The notes: generated from the letters alone by a model not told the origin. A DNA stretch of 64,000 bases from JBGANR01 sp044222225 (GCA_044222225.1 JBGANR010000024.1:7045-71044); one strand, 5' to 3'; counted from the stretch's first letter, positions 16,660 to 25,366 are shown. Numbers and translations are program-made.

Positions 16660-17226
16660 CTACTTGGTCAGCGACTCGGCGCCGGCCTGGGCGTACTTCT
16701 CGTCCAGGTCGCCGCTCGGCGCGCCGGCGACGCCGATGCCCGCGATGGGGCCGCCGTCCTTGACGGTGACGGGGGCGCCGCCGCCGAGGAACAGGGTGCC
16801 CGGGATGTCGGCGAGCCGCGGGGTCGACTCGAGGCGCTTGGCCAGCTCGGACGTCGGCGCGTTCCAGGCGACGGCGGTGAACGCCTTCTCCTTCGCCGAA
16901 TCGGGGGACTGCGGGCCGGCGCCGTCGCCGCGGAGCAGGACGAGCAGGTTGCCGTCGCGGTCGACGACGGCGACGGTCACCTTCTGGTTCTCCTTGGTCG
17001 CGGCGTCGAGCACGGTCTGCGCGGCCTTCGTCGCGGCGGCGACGGTCAGATGGTTCGTCTGACGCACGTTCTGCGGCGCCGCCTCCGACGCCAGCGCGAC
17101 GTCGGCCGCCTTCCCGGAATCGTCGTTCAGGGTCATGACGCCCAGGCCGCCCGCGGCGACGACGGCCACGGCCGCGCCTCCGATGATCGTCTTGGTGCGG
17201 GTGCTCATCGTCTTCTGCTCGCTCAT
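16660..17226 (-). CDS. Secreted GlcG/HbpS-type heme-binding protein
   Basis: Member of the GlcG/HbpS (DUF336) family, 188 residues. A basic N-terminus and one hydrophobic helix (IIGGAAVAVVAAGGLGVM, about 14-31) export or anchor it. The domain begins near residue 58: LTVAAATKAAQTVLDAATKENQKVTVAVVDRDGNLLVLLRGDGAGP, then SPDSAKEKAFTAVAWNAPTSELA and GTLFLGGGAPVTVKDGGPIAGIGVAGAPSGDLDEKYAQAG. In Streptomyces, HbpS is a secreted heme/redox sensor for a two-component system. Here a NarL-type sensor kinase is divergently encoded next door, so a similar pairing is possible but unproven. AAGGGA lies eight bases before the ATG. Confidence 0.85.
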   Translation of the reverse strand: MSEQKTMSTRTKTIIGGAAVAVVAAGGLGVMTLNDDSGKAADVALASEAAPQNVRQTNHLTVAAATKAAQTVLDAATKENQKVTVAVVDRDGNLLVLLRGDGAGPQSPDSAKEKAFTAVAWNAPTSELAKRLESTPRLADIPGTLFLGGGAPVTVKDGGPIAGIGVAGAPSGDLDEKYAQAGAESLTK

Positions 17227-17417
17227 CGCGGCGTCCCTTCGTCGGTGGTGCGGCCTGTCCGCCGCGTCACTGACGAGCCTCGTCGCCGGCGGGCGCCGGG
17301 ACATCGACGTACCGGCTCGACTCGGACCGCGGTCCGGTCGACGAGGGCATCGACCGATCGGATGACCCCGGGCGCTCCGGCGGGCGCGAGAATGGAGGCG
17401 ACGACGAGGGGGTGCGG

Positions 17418-18617
17418 ATGCCGGGATCGGCACTGGTGCGCGACGACACGCCGCTGTTCGCGACGATCGTGCACAGCGCGTTCTACGTATTACTGGCGGC
17501 GTCGCTCCTGCGCTTCCTCATCCGGCATCCGGACGTCGCGCACCTGTGGTGGGTAGTCGGGCTGTCGCTGGTGCTCGCGGTGGCGTACGCGCTCGGCGAG
17601 TGGGGATCGACGGGGAACCGGGGTCTGCGGTTCGGGCTCGTCGTCGCGGTCTGGGTGGTGCTGGTGTTGTTCGCGCCGAGCTTCGCGTGGTGCGCGGTGC
17701 CACTGCTGTACACGGGTCTGCGGCTGCTGCCGACGCGCGCCGCGCTCGCCCTGGTCGTCGCGCTGACGGCGCTTGTCGTCGTCACGCAGGTGCGGCTCGC
17801 GGGCTGGGCCGATCCGAACCTGCTGCTCGCGCCGCCCGCCGTCGCCGCGGTGGCGACCGCGCTGTTCCTCGGCATGCGGCGGCACACCGAGCAGCAGGAC
17901 GCGCTCATCGCCGACCTGCGCGCCACCCGCGCGACCCTCGCCGTCGCCGAGCGACGCGCCGGCACGCTCGCGGAGCGGGAGCGCCTCGCGGTGGAGATCC
18001 ACGACACTCTCGCGCAAGGCCTGTCCAGTCAGCAGATGCTGCTGCAGGCCGCCGACCGCGTCTGGGACGCCGACGCCGCAGCCGCGCGCGAGCACGTCCG
18101 GACCGCGGCCGCGATCACCGCGAGCAATCTCGCTGAGGCGCGTCGGTTCGTCCACGACCTGGCCCCGGCCGACCTCGCCGGGAGTGGCTCGCTGGCCGCC
18201 GCGCTGCGGGCCGTCGTGGACCGGGAGCCGGCGCCGCCGGTGGTGCGGCTGCACGTCGAGGGGCCGCCGGTCCCGCTGCCGGAGCGGACGGAGGCGGCGT
18301 TGCTGCGGATCGCCCAGGGCGCGCTCGCCAATGTCCGCGAGCACGCGCGCGCCGAGGCCGCGACCATCACGCTGACCTACGTCGGCGACGAGGTGATGCT
18401 CGACGTGGCCGACGACGGCCGCGGCTTCGACCCCGCGGCGCCCGTATCCGATGGCGGACGCGGCCACGGCCTGCCCGCGATCGACGCCCGCATCCGGCAG
18501 CTGGGCGGCCGGCTGACGATCGAATCGGCGCCGGGCCAGGGCACGGCGCTGTCGGTGGCGGTGCCGGCGGCCGGCGCCGAACCGTCGGCGGCCGTCGGGG
18601 ACGGGGAGGCGTCATGA
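17418..18617 (+). CDS. NarL-type sensor histidine kinase
   Basis: Membrane sensor kinase, 399 residues. The N-terminal 160 residues hold about five hydrophobic helices; there is no large external sensor domain. A short coiled region (RATLAVAERRAGTLAERERL) leads to the HisKA_3 dimerisation domain with the phospho-accepting His in VEIHDTLAQGLSSQQM. The C-terminal HATPase region has IAQGALANVREHA (N box), DVADDGRGFDP and GGRGHGLPAIDARIRQLGG (G boxes). ATG preceded by GAGGGGG. The stop overlaps the response-regulator ATG. The signal is unknown; the divergent HbpS-like gene hints at heme or redox sensing. Confidence 0.9.
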   Translation: MPGSALVRDDTPLFATIVHSAFYVLLAASLLRFLIRHPDVAHLWWVVGLSLVLAVAYALGEWGSTGNRGLRFGLVVAVWVVLVLFAPSFAWCAVPLLYTGLRLLPTRAALALVVALTALVVVTQVRLAGWADPNLLLAPPAVAAVATALFLGMRRHTEQQDALIADLRATRATLAVAERRAGTLAERERLAVEIHDTLAQGLSSQQMLLQAADRVWDADAAAAREHVRTAAAITASNLAEARRFVHDLAPADLAGSGSLAAALRAVVDREPAPPVVRLHVEGPPVPLPERTEAALLRIAQGALANVREHARAEAATITLTYVGDEVMLDVADDGRGFDPAAPVSDGGRGHGLPAIDARIRQLGGRLTIESAPGQGTALSVAVPAAGAEPSAAVGDGEAS

Positions 18618-19249
18618 GCGATCAGCCGGTACGGATCATGTTGTGCGACGACCACGCCGTCGTGCGCGCGGGTCTGCGGGCACTGTTGTCGAGCGCGCCC
18701 GGCATCGAGGTGGTCGGCGAGGCGGGCAGTGGGACGGAGGCCGTCGTGCTGGCCGGCGGGTTGCGGCCGGACGTCGTGCTGATGGATCTGCAGCTCGGCG
18801 CCGACATGGACGGCGTCGAGGCGACCCGTCGCATCGCCGCGCTGCCCGGCATCCCGCCGCGGGTGCTCGTGCTGACCACCTTCGACACCGACGCCGACGT
18901 CACCCGCGCCATCGCCGCCGGTGCGACGGGCTACCTGCTCAAGGCCGAACGCCCGGAAGACCTCTTCGTCGCGGTACGACGCGCCGCGGCCGGCCACACC
19001 GCGCTCTCGGCCCCGGTCGCCGACCGCATGCTCGACCGGCTGCGCAACCCGCGCCCCACGCTCACCCCGCGCGAGCTCGACATCCTCGGACAACTCGCCC
19101 TCGGCCTCGGCAACCGCGAGATCGCCCGGGCGCTGCACGTCAGCGAGGCGACGGTCAAGACGCACCTCGGCCGTATCTACGAGAAGCTCGGCGTCGACAC
19201 CCGGGCCGCGGCGGTCGCCGTCGCGAAGGAGCGCCGGCTGCTCTCTTGA
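18614..19249 (+). CDS. NarL/LuxR-type response regulator
   Basis: Response regulator, 211 residues, partner of the kinase whose gene overlaps it by four bases. The receiver domain has the acidic pair CDDHAVVRAGL, the phospho-acceptor Asp in DVVLMDLQLG, Thr in LVLTTFDTDADV and Lys in YLLKAE. The C-terminal LuxR helix-turn-helix reads LTPRELDILGQLALGLGNREIARALHVSEATVKTHLGRIYEKLGV. It binds DNA as a dimer after phosphorylation; the targets are unknown. Confidence 0.93.
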   Translation: MSDQPVRIMLCDDHAVVRAGLRALLSSAPGIEVVGEAGSGTEAVVLAGGLRPDVVLMDLQLGADMDGVEATRRIAALPGIPPRVLVLTTFDTDADVTRAIAAGATGYLLKAERPEDLFVAVRRAAAGHTALSAPVADRMLDRLRNPRPTLTPRELDILGQLALGLGNREIARALHVSEATVKTHLGRIYEKLGVDTRAAAVAVAKERRLLS

Positions 19250-19256
19250 CGCCGGC

Positions 19257-19628
19257 TCACCGCGACGTGCGCGGGCCGACCGCCGCCAGCGTCGAGTACC
19301 AGGTCAGCAGGCTCGAAGCCGCGAGGAAGTTGAGTCGCAGATCGCGGACGCGGATATGGGCGCCGACGGCGAGGCAGAAGTAGACCGTCAGCAGCACGGC
19401 GGTGAGGCGGGCGACGCCGGGGTAGCGGGGCGCGGCGGCCAGTCCGACGGCGGAGGCGGCCTTGATGATGGGGAAGACCCAGCGGTTCTCGGCCGGATAG
19501 CGCACGTCGTCGAGACAGTGGGCGACGTACGGGATCGGTGGGACGCAGATGGCGGCGTCGGCGGCCTGCAGAGCCGCCGAGAACTGGAAGACGCGGGGAT
19601 CGGACAGTCGCTCGGATACGGCGTTCAT
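19257..19628 (-). CDS. DoxX-like membrane protein
   Basis: Small four-helix membrane protein of the DoxX/DoxX-like type, 123 residues. Hydrophobic segments lie at about 13-30, 50-66, 74-92 and 100-117 and include FPIIKAASAVGLAAAPRYPGVARLTAVLLTVYFCLAVGAHIRVRD, which has the family layout. Function not established. It converges tightly with the response-regulator gene (seven bases between stops). Confidence 0.7.
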   Translation of the reverse strand: MNAVSERLSDPRVFQFSAALQAADAAICVPPIPYVAHCLDDVRYPAENRWVFPIIKAASAVGLAAAPRYPGVARLTAVLLTVYFCLAVGAHIRVRDLRLNFLAASSLLTWYSTLAAVGPRTSR

Positions 19629-19656
19629 ATCGCCAGTCTGCTCTTCGGGGGCGACG

Positions 19657-20397
19657 CTAGGAACGTCGTGAACCGCAACGAGCAGGGACCGGCGGTTCGA
19701 CGGCGGCCCGATAGCGGTCGACGACGACGTCGATGAGCAGCGGGTGATCGGCCAACGGACGCGCGATCGTCGCGTCGACGCCGAGGGCCGCGAGCCGGGT
19801 GGCGAGGCGCTCGGTGAGCAGGCCGTCCGAGATGAACAGCGGTGCGACGAGCAGCGGACCGGGCTCGACGGACGGCTCCCGGGTCGCGAAGAGAGTGGTG
19901 GCGCCGGTGCGGCCGAGTGCGGCGGCGACGCGTCCGGCGAGCACGATGGTCGCGGCGTCGGCCGACGGATCCGACGAGCCGACGGCTGAGAGTGCGAGCG
20001 GCATCGGCGCGGGTCCGGTGCGGCGCGTCTCGAGCAGGGCCGCGAGCGCGCGGTCCGCCAACGCCGTCACGATGCGGTCGTCGTGCCCGAGCACGTCGGC
20101 CTGAACGATGTCGACGCCGGGATGCGCGACACGGGCTGCCGCGAGGATCCCCGGCAGATCGGTGCGGGCGTGGAACGCCTCGGAGAACAGCAGCGGCACC
20201 GCGACGACGGATCGGTGGCCGACGGCGGCGAGATCGGCGATCGCGGCTCCGACCGACGGCGCGGTGAGGTCGAGATAGGAGATCGCGACGTCGGTGCCGG
20301 GCAGCCTCCGGCGTGTCGCATCGGCGACACGCCGTACCGCATCGGCGAACCGGGCATCTCGGCTGCCGTGTCCGACGAGCAGTAGCGCCGGCGTCAC
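19657..20397 (-). CDS. Sirohydrochlorin chelatase (CbiX/SirB type)
   Basis: Class II chelatase, 246 residues, predicted to insert iron into sirohydrochlorin to make siroheme, the cofactor of the sulfite reductase encoded upstream on the same strand. The repeat-type fold shows in two related halves: LLLVGHGSRDARFADAVRRVADATRRRLP, followed by AISYLDLTAPSVGAAI and VAVPLLFSEAFHARTDLPGI, and later LSAVGSSDPSADAATIVLAGRVAA with LLVAPLFISDGLLTERLA. Catalytic His is in GHGSRD; the second active-site residue is in SEAFHARTD. GTG start. Placed last in the sir-cysH-cysD-cysN series after a 130-base gap that holds repeat copy B. Cobalt chelation is the alternative. Confidence 0.88.
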   Translation of the reverse strand: MTPALLLVGHGSRDARFADAVRRVADATRRRLPGTDVAISYLDLTAPSVGAAIADLAAVGHRSVVAVPLLFSEAFHARTDLPGILAAARVAHPGVDIVQADVLGHDDRIVTALADRALAALLETRRTGPAPMPLALSAVGSSDPSADAATIVLAGRVAAALGRTGATTLFATREPSVEPGPLLVAPLFISDGLLTERLATRLAALGVDATIARPLADHPLLIDVVVDRYRAAVEPPVPARCGSRRS

Positions 20398-20414
20398 AGC
20401 GTGGCGTCCGAAAC

Positions 20415-20494
20415 CTGTCGCTCTGTGGGGCGAGGCGACGTATATGTCGTCGTCGGTCCGCTGAGCGACAGGTACCGGTCGGTATTTCCGGGAG
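20415..20494 (+). repeat. Dispersed hairpin repeat, copy B
   Basis: Second copy of the repeat at 11566-11648, same orientation. Outer arms CTGTCGCT (20415-20422) and AGCGACAG (20464-20471) pair perfectly, and CGAC/GTCG closes an inner GTATAT loop. It occupies the gap between the cysN stop and the chelatase start, so the transcript crossing it would carry a strong hairpin. Confidence 0.55.
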
Positions 20495-20527
20495 TCGCCG
20501 ACGTCGAGCCGAGCAATCCCGCCGGAG

Positions 20528-21829
20528 TCACAGCGAGTGCGCGGCCAGCGCGTCGCCGACCAGTCCGGCCGCGAGCGTCCCGCCGCCGGCCGGGTCGATG
20601 AGCAGGAACGATCCGTTCGGCCGGCTGGCCGAGTAGTCGTCGGCCGGGATCGGCTCGGCGAGCCGGATCTGGACGCGTCCGATCTGGTTGACCGTGAGGT
20701 CTGCCGGCGCGTCGACGTGGGTGAGGCTCTGCTCGTCGAAGAGCACGTCGAGCGAGCCGATGATCGCCTGCGTCGTCTTGGTGCCGTGCTTGAGCAGCAG
20801 CCGGGCGCCGGGACGCAGCGGCCGATCGCCGAGCCAACACAGCGTCGCGGTGATCTCGCGGGCCGGTTCCGGCGCGTCGGCGACGGCGGCGATGAGATCG
20901 CCGCGCGAGACGTCGACGTCATCGGCCAGCCGCAGCGTGACGCTCTGTCCGGCATGGGCGGCCGTGCGCTCGACGGTCGCGGCGTCGATGCCCGCGACGG
21001 TCGTCCGGACACCCGACGGCAGCACGACGACCTCGTCACCGACGGCCACCCGTCCGGCCGCGATCTGTCCGGCGTAGCCGCGGTAGTCCGGGAACTCCGC
21101 CGTCCGCGGCCGGATGACGTACTGCACCGGCATCCGCAGCCCGACGCCGGTGTCCGGCTCCTCGGTGGGCACCGACTCGAGGTGTTCGAGCAGCGTCGGC
21201 CCCGAATAATAAGGTGTGCGCTCGGAGCGTTCGGCGATGTTGTCGCCGTGCAGCGCCGAGACCGGGATCTCCGTGACGGCGTCCGGCTTCCAGCCGAGGC
21301 TCGCGGTCAGCGCGTTGAACTCGTCGGCGATCGACGCGAACGTCCCCGCCGGATCGTCGACCAGGTCGATCTTGTTGACGGCCAGCACGAGCCGCGGCAC
21401 ACCGAGCAGCGCCAGGATCGCGGCGTGCCGGCGCGTCTGCTCGATGACGCCCTTGCGCGCGTCGGTGAGCAGGATGACGAGCTGCGCCGTCGACGCCCCC
21501 GACACCGTGTTGCGCGTGTACTGCACGTGGCCCGGGGTGTCGGCGAGCACGAAGGAGCGCTTCGGCGTCGCGAAGTAGCGGTAGGCGACATCGATGGTGA
21601 TGCCCTGCTCGCGCTCCGCGCGCAGGCCGTCGACCAGCAGCGACAGGTCCGGCGTCGCGAGCCCCCGGTCGACCGACGCGCGGGTGACGGCGTCGATCTG
21701 GTCGGCGAGCACCGACTTCGTGTCGTACAACAGGCGTCCGACGAGCGTCGACTTCCCGTCGTCGACGCTGCCGGCCGTCGCCAGCCGCAGCAGGTCGGAG
21801 GCCGCGGGGGCGGCGTGGTCGTTGCTCAT
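20528..21829 (-). CDS. cysN: Sulfate adenylyltransferase subunit 1 (GTPase)
   Basis: GTPase subunit of ATP sulfurylase, which with CysD makes adenosine 5'-phosphosulfate (APS). 433 residues: G domain with AGSVDDGKSTLVGRLLYD, REQGITIDVAYRYF, DTPGHVQYTRN and NKIDLV, then two EF-Tu-like barrels. The length shows that no APS kinase (CysC) is fused to the C-terminus, in contrast to the CysNC fusion of mycobacteria; this fits direct APS reduction by the adjacent CysH. Start taken at the ATG of MSNDH, five codons inside the longest frame. Confidence 0.95.
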   Translation of the reverse strand: MSNDHAAPAASDLLRLATAGSVDDGKSTLVGRLLYDTKSVLADQIDAVTRASVDRGLATPDLSLLVDGLRAEREQGITIDVAYRYFATPKRSFVLADTPGHVQYTRNTVSGASTAQLVILLTDARKGVIEQTRRHAAILALLGVPRLVLAVNKIDLVDDPAGTFASIADEFNALTASLGWKPDAVTEIPVSALHGDNIAERSERTPYYSGPTLLEHLESVPTEEPDTGVGLRMPVQYVIRPRTAEFPDYRGYAGQIAAGRVAVGDEVVVLPSGVRTTVAGIDAATVERTAAHAGQSVTLRLADDVDVSRGDLIAAVADAPEPAREITATLCWLGDRPLRPGARLLLKHGTKTTQAIIGSLDVLFDEQSLTHVDAPADLTVNQIGRVQIRLAEPIPADDYSASRPNGSFLLIDPAGGGTLAAGLVGDALAAHSL

Positions 21830-21845
21830 CTCAGAGATCCTCATA

Positions 21846-22754
21846 TCAGAAGTAGCCCTGCCGCTTGCGGTCTTCCATCGCGGCCTCGGAGACGCGGTCG
21901 TCGCCGCGCGTGGCGCCCCGCTCGGTCAGTCGCGACGCCGCGACCTCGGCGAGCACGGCCGTCGCGTCCGCGGCGTCGCTGAGCACCGCGCCCGTCGTCG
22001 AGCCGTCGCCCACGGTCCGGTAGCGCACCGACAGCCGGCGCAGTTCTTCGCCCTCGCGCGGCCCGCCCCACGAGCCGGGCGTCATGAGCATGCCGTCGCG
22101 CTCGTAGATGTCACGCTCGTGCGCGTAATAGATCGACGGCAGCGCGACGTCCTCGCGCGCGATGTAGCGCCAGACGTCGAGCTCGGTCCAGTTGCTCAGC
22201 GGGAACACCCGCACGTGCTCGCCCGGGGAGTGCCGTCCGTTGTAGAGATTCCACAGCTCCGGCCGCTGCCGCTTGGGGTCCCACTGGCCGAAGGCGTCGC
22301 GCAGGGAGAAGATGCGCTCCTTGGCGCGCGAGCGCTCCTCGTCGCGCCGGCCGCCGCCGAACACCGCGTCGAACCGGTTGTCGGCGATGGCGTCGAGCAG
22401 CGGGATGGTCTGCAGCGGGTTGCGGATGCCGTCCGGACGTTCTTGCAGCCGGCCGTCGGCGAGGTAGTCCTCGACGCGGGCGACGATGAGCCGCAGCCCG
22501 TGCCGCTCGACGACCTCGTCGCGGAACGCGAGCACCTCCGGCAGGTTGTGCCCGGTGTCGACGTGCAGCACCGCGAACGGCAGCGCCGCGGGCCAGAACG
22601 CCTTGAGCGCCAGGTGCAGCATGACCGTCGAGTCCTTGCCGCCGGAGAACAGCAGGACCGGCCGCTCGAACTCGCCGGCGACCTCCCGGAAGATGTGGAT
22701 CGCCTCGGACTCGAGCGCGTCGAGTGTCGTGGCGGGGGCGTCGGCGATGGTCAT
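21846..22754 (-). CDS. cysD: Sulfate adenylyltransferase subunit 2
   Basis: Catalytic PP-loop subunit of ATP sulfurylase, 302 residues. The PP-loop LLFSGGKDSTVMLHLALKAF, HVDTGHNLPEVLAFRDEV, FGGGRRDEERSRAKERIFSLRD, FPLSNWTELDVWRYI and the C-terminal RKRQGYF are all diagnostic. The ATG overlaps the cysH stop (ATGA) and cysN follows after 16 bases, so cysH-cysD-cysN are one coupled unit. Confidence 0.96.
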   Translation of the reverse strand: MTIADAPATTLDALESEAIHIFREVAGEFERPVLLFSGGKDSTVMLHLALKAFWPAALPFAVLHVDTGHNLPEVLAFRDEVVERHGLRLIVARVEDYLADGRLQERPDGIRNPLQTIPLLDAIADNRFDAVFGGGRRDEERSRAKERIFSLRDAFGQWDPKRQRPELWNLYNGRHSPGEHVRVFPLSNWTELDVWRYIAREDVALPSIYYAHERDIYERDGMLMTPGSWGGPREGEELRRLSVRYRTVGDGSTTGAVLSDAADATAVLAEVAASRLTERGATRGDDRVSEAAMEDRKRQGYF

Positions 22755-23479
22755 GACGCGTGCAACCCGCATTCTGTCTTGGCGGAACCGGCCCAACGGC
22801 CGCTCCGCGGATCGGAGCCCGGCAGGGGCTTGGACGTGCACGGCTCGCAGCCGATGGAGGGGTATCCGTCGTCGACCAGCGGGTTGACGAGGATGCCGTG
22901 CTCTTCGATGTACTCGGCGAACTCGTCGTCGGACCAGGCCGCGAGCGGGTTGATCTTGACCAGGCCGAACGCCTCGTCGAACGAGATGAGCGGTGCGTTC
23001 GCGCGGGTCGGCGACTCGACGCGGCGGATGCCGGTGATCCACGCGTCGTAGCCGGCGAGGGTCTTGCCCAGCGGCACCACCTTGCGCAGCCGGCAGCATT
23101 CCGCGGCGTTGCGCGCGAACAGATCCTTGCCGTGTGCGGCGTCCTGCTCGGCGACCGTCTGCTCGGGGATGACGTTGACGAGGTCGAGCCCGTAGACGTC
23201 GGTGACGGCGTCGCGCGTGCCGATGGTCTCGACGAAGTGGTAGCCGGTGTCGAGGAAGAGCGTCTTGAGCGGCGGGGCGTCGGCACCCAGCGCATCGGCG
23301 GCGACGTCGATCAGCACGGCGTCCTGCATGTTGGCGGCGACGAGATAGTTGTCACCGAAGGTCTGCGCCGTCCAGCGGATCAGGTCGGCGGCCGACGCGT
23401 CGGGCCCGAGCTGAGCGGCGCCCTCGGCGGCGAGCTCGCGCAGACGGGCCTCGCTCACGCGGGTGTGGGTGGTGGTCAT
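22751..23479 (-). CDS. cysH: APS reductase (CysH, iron-sulfur type)
   Basis: Adenylylsulfate reductase, 242 residues, converting APS to sulfite with thioredoxin. The pattern ECCRLRKV in the middle and CEPCT near the C-terminus gives the two Cys-Cys pairs that bind a [4Fe-4S] cluster, the mark of enzymes that use APS rather than PAPS. The C-terminal ECGLH carries the catalytic Cys. Other motifs: FLDTGYHF, TGIRRVESPTRA and KINPLAAWSDDEFAEYI. Starts overlap with sir upstream and cysD downstream. Confidence 0.95.
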   Translation of the reverse strand: MTTTHTRVSEARLRELAAEGAAQLGPDASAADLIRWTAQTFGDNYLVAANMQDAVLIDVAADALGADAPPLKTLFLDTGYHFVETIGTRDAVTDVYGLDLVNVIPEQTVAEQDAAHGKDLFARNAAECCRLRKVVPLGKTLAGYDAWITGIRRVESPTRANAPLISFDEAFGLVKINPLAAWSDDEFAEYIEEHGILVNPLVDDGYPSIGCEPCTSKPLPGSDPRSGRWAGSAKTECGLHAS

Positions 23480-25200
23480 CGCAGCAGTTCCTCCTCCGCG
23501 CGCACCGCCCACTGAGCGAACCGTTCGCCCGGTTGCCGGTCGGCGACGAAGTTGCGCACGACGCGCTCGATGTAGTCGCCGACCTCACCGGAGTGGACCT
23601 TGTGCTGACGCAGCTTTCTTCCGAACGCTGAATCGAGCCCGAGACTTCCCCCGAGGTGAACCTGGAAGCCGTCCTCGTGTCCGCCCTCGCCGTCCTCGAC
23701 GAGCTGGCCCTTGAATCCGATGTCGGCGATCTGGCTGCGCGCGCAGCTGTTGGGGCACCCGTTGATGTTGACCGTGACGGGCACGTCGAGCGTCGCGTTG
23801 ACGTCCGCGAGCCGCTGCTCCAGCTCGGGCACCAGCGCCTGGCTGCGCTTGCGGGTCTCGGTGAAGCTGAGCTTGCAGAACTCGATGCCCGAGCAGGCCA
23901 TGAGGTTGCGGCGCCAGATCGACGGCCGGGCCGAGAGCCCGTGCGGCGCCAAGGCGGCGATGAGCTCCTCGACCTTGTCATCGGCGACGTCGAGCACGAC
24001 GATCTTCTGGTACGGCGTCAGCCGGATGCGGTCGGAGCCGACCGAGGCGGCGGCGTCGGCGACGGCCTGCAGGATCGTGCCGGAGACGCGGCCGGCGATG
24101 GCCGCGAAGCCGATCGCGTTCTTGCCGTTCTTCGTCTTCTGCACGCCGATGTGGTCGCGCGGAGCCGTCAGCTGCTCCGGCGCCGGCCCGTCGAGCAGCT
24201 TGCGGCCCAGGTACTCGTCCTCCAGCACCTGGCGGAACTTCTCCACGCCCCAGTCCTTGACCAGGAACTTCAGCCGCGCCTTGGCGCGCAGCCGGCGGTA
24301 GCCGTAGTCGCGGAAGATCGAGACGACGCCTTCCCAGACGTCGGGCACCTCGTCGAGCGGCACCCAGGCGCCGAGCCGCTGAGCGAGCATCGGGTTCGTC
24401 GACAGCCCGCCGCCGACCCAGAGGTCTAGGCCGGGGCCGTGTTCGGGGTGGTTCACGCCGACGAAGGCGACGTCGTTGATCTCGTGGACGACGTCCTGCA
24501 GGCCGCTGATGGCCGTCTTGAACTTGCGCGGCAGGTTCGAGTAGCGCTTGTCGCCGATGTAGCGGCGCACGATCTCGTCGATCGCGGGCGTCGGGTCGAG
24601 CACCTCGTCGAGCGCCTCGCCGGCGAGCGGGGAGCCGAGCACGACGCGCGGGCAGTCGCCGCAGGCCTCGGTCGTCTTGAGGCCGACCTCTTCGAGCCGG
24701 CGCCAGATCTCCGGCACGTCCTCGACGCGGATCCAGTGGTACTGGACGTTCTCGCGGTCCGAGAGGTCGGCGGTGTTGCGGGCGTAGCGCGTCGAGAGCT
24801 CGCCGACGGTCCGCATCTGACGCGCCGTGAGGGCACCGCCGTCGCAGCGCACCCGCATCATGAAGTGCGAGTCTTCGAGCAGATCGATGTTCTCGTCGCC
24901 GGTCCACGAGCCGTCATAGCCCTGCGCGCGCTGGGTGTAGAGCCCCCACCAGCGGAAACGGCCGCGCAGATCGGCCTTGTCGATGCTGTCGAAGCCGCGC
25001 TTGGAGTAGATGTTCTCGATGCGCGCCCGGACGTTGAGCGGGTTGTCGTCCTTCTTGTTCTGCTCGTTGGGGTTGAGCGGCTCGCGGTAGCCGAGCTTCC
25101 ACTGGCCTTCGCTGCGGCGCTTGACGGGACGCGCCCGGCGGACAGGGCGAGCGGGCTGATCGGACGTCGCAGGTGTGGGGGCGTCGGTGGTCGACGTCAC
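23476..25200 (-). CDS. sir: Ferredoxin-dependent sulfite reductase
   Basis: Siroheme/[4Fe-4S] reductase, 574 residues, which reduces sulfite to sulfide with six electrons from ferredoxin. The cluster and siroheme ligands are in MACSGIEFCKLSFTETR and NGCPNSCAR. N-terminal half-repeat: FMMRVRCDGGALTARQMRTVG and ENVQYHWIRVEDVPEIW, then ACGDCPRVVLGSPLAGE. Ferredoxin-nitrite reductases are close relatives, but the immediate overlap with cysH and the rest of the sulfate pathway argues for sulfite. First gene of the operon, GTG start, preceded by a cysteine-containing leader peptide. Confidence 0.94.
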   Translation of the reverse strand: MTSTTDAPTPATSDQPARPVRRARPVKRRSEGQWKLGYREPLNPNEQNKKDDNPLNVRARIENIYSKRGFDSIDKADLRGRFRWWGLYTQRAQGYDGSWTGDENIDLLEDSHFMMRVRCDGGALTARQMRTVGELSTRYARNTADLSDRENVQYHWIRVEDVPEIWRRLEEVGLKTTEACGDCPRVVLGSPLAGEALDEVLDPTPAIDEIVRRYIGDKRYSNLPRKFKTAISGLQDVVHEINDVAFVGVNHPEHGPGLDLWVGGGLSTNPMLAQRLGAWVPLDEVPDVWEGVVSIFRDYGYRRLRAKARLKFLVKDWGVEKFRQVLEDEYLGRKLLDGPAPEQLTAPRDHIGVQKTKNGKNAIGFAAIAGRVSGTILQAVADAAASVGSDRIRLTPYQKIVVLDVADDKVEELIAALAPHGLSARPSIWRRNLMACSGIEFCKLSFTETRKRSQALVPELEQRLADVNATLDVPVTVNINGCPNSCARSQIADIGFKGQLVEDGEGGHEDGFQVHLGGSLGLDSAFGRKLRQHKVHSGEVGDYIERVVRNFVADRQPGERFAQWAVRAEEELLR

Positions 25201-25291
25201 GGTGTGGCTCCTGGAACCGGCCGTCCCGGGCTGGGGGAGTGGGCCTGGCGAGATCGGGCGCGCTGGGGCGCCGAAGAATTGGATGAAGTGA

Positions 25292-25366
25292 CTACGCGGC
25301 GTGCATGAGGACGCGCGGCAGACAGGAGCTGCTGCACACGCGCTTGAGATCGATGTGGCGACGCAT
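25292..25366 (-). CDS. Cysteine-containing leader peptide upstream of sir
   Basis: A 24-codon frame, beginning MRRHIDLKRVCSSSCLP and ending in VLMHAA, ends 91 bases before the sulfite reductase start. The pattern of Arg-Arg-His-x-Asp-Leu followed by Val-Cys-Ser-Ser-Ser-Cys is the recurrent actinobacterial leader peptide found before sulfur-assimilation genes. There, ribosome stalling at Cys codons when charged tRNA-Cys is short changes downstream expression. No ribosome binding site precedes the ATG, which suits a leaderless start. Function by family knowledge; the match itself is seen directly. Confidence 0.75.
   Translation of the reverse strand: MRRHIDLKRVCSSSCLPRVLMHAA

Noticed and set aside
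23476..25200. Assimilatory nitrite reductase
   Set aside because: The sequence family covers both activities, but overlap with cysH, the nearby cysD-cysN and siroheme chelatase and the Cys leader all support sulfite.
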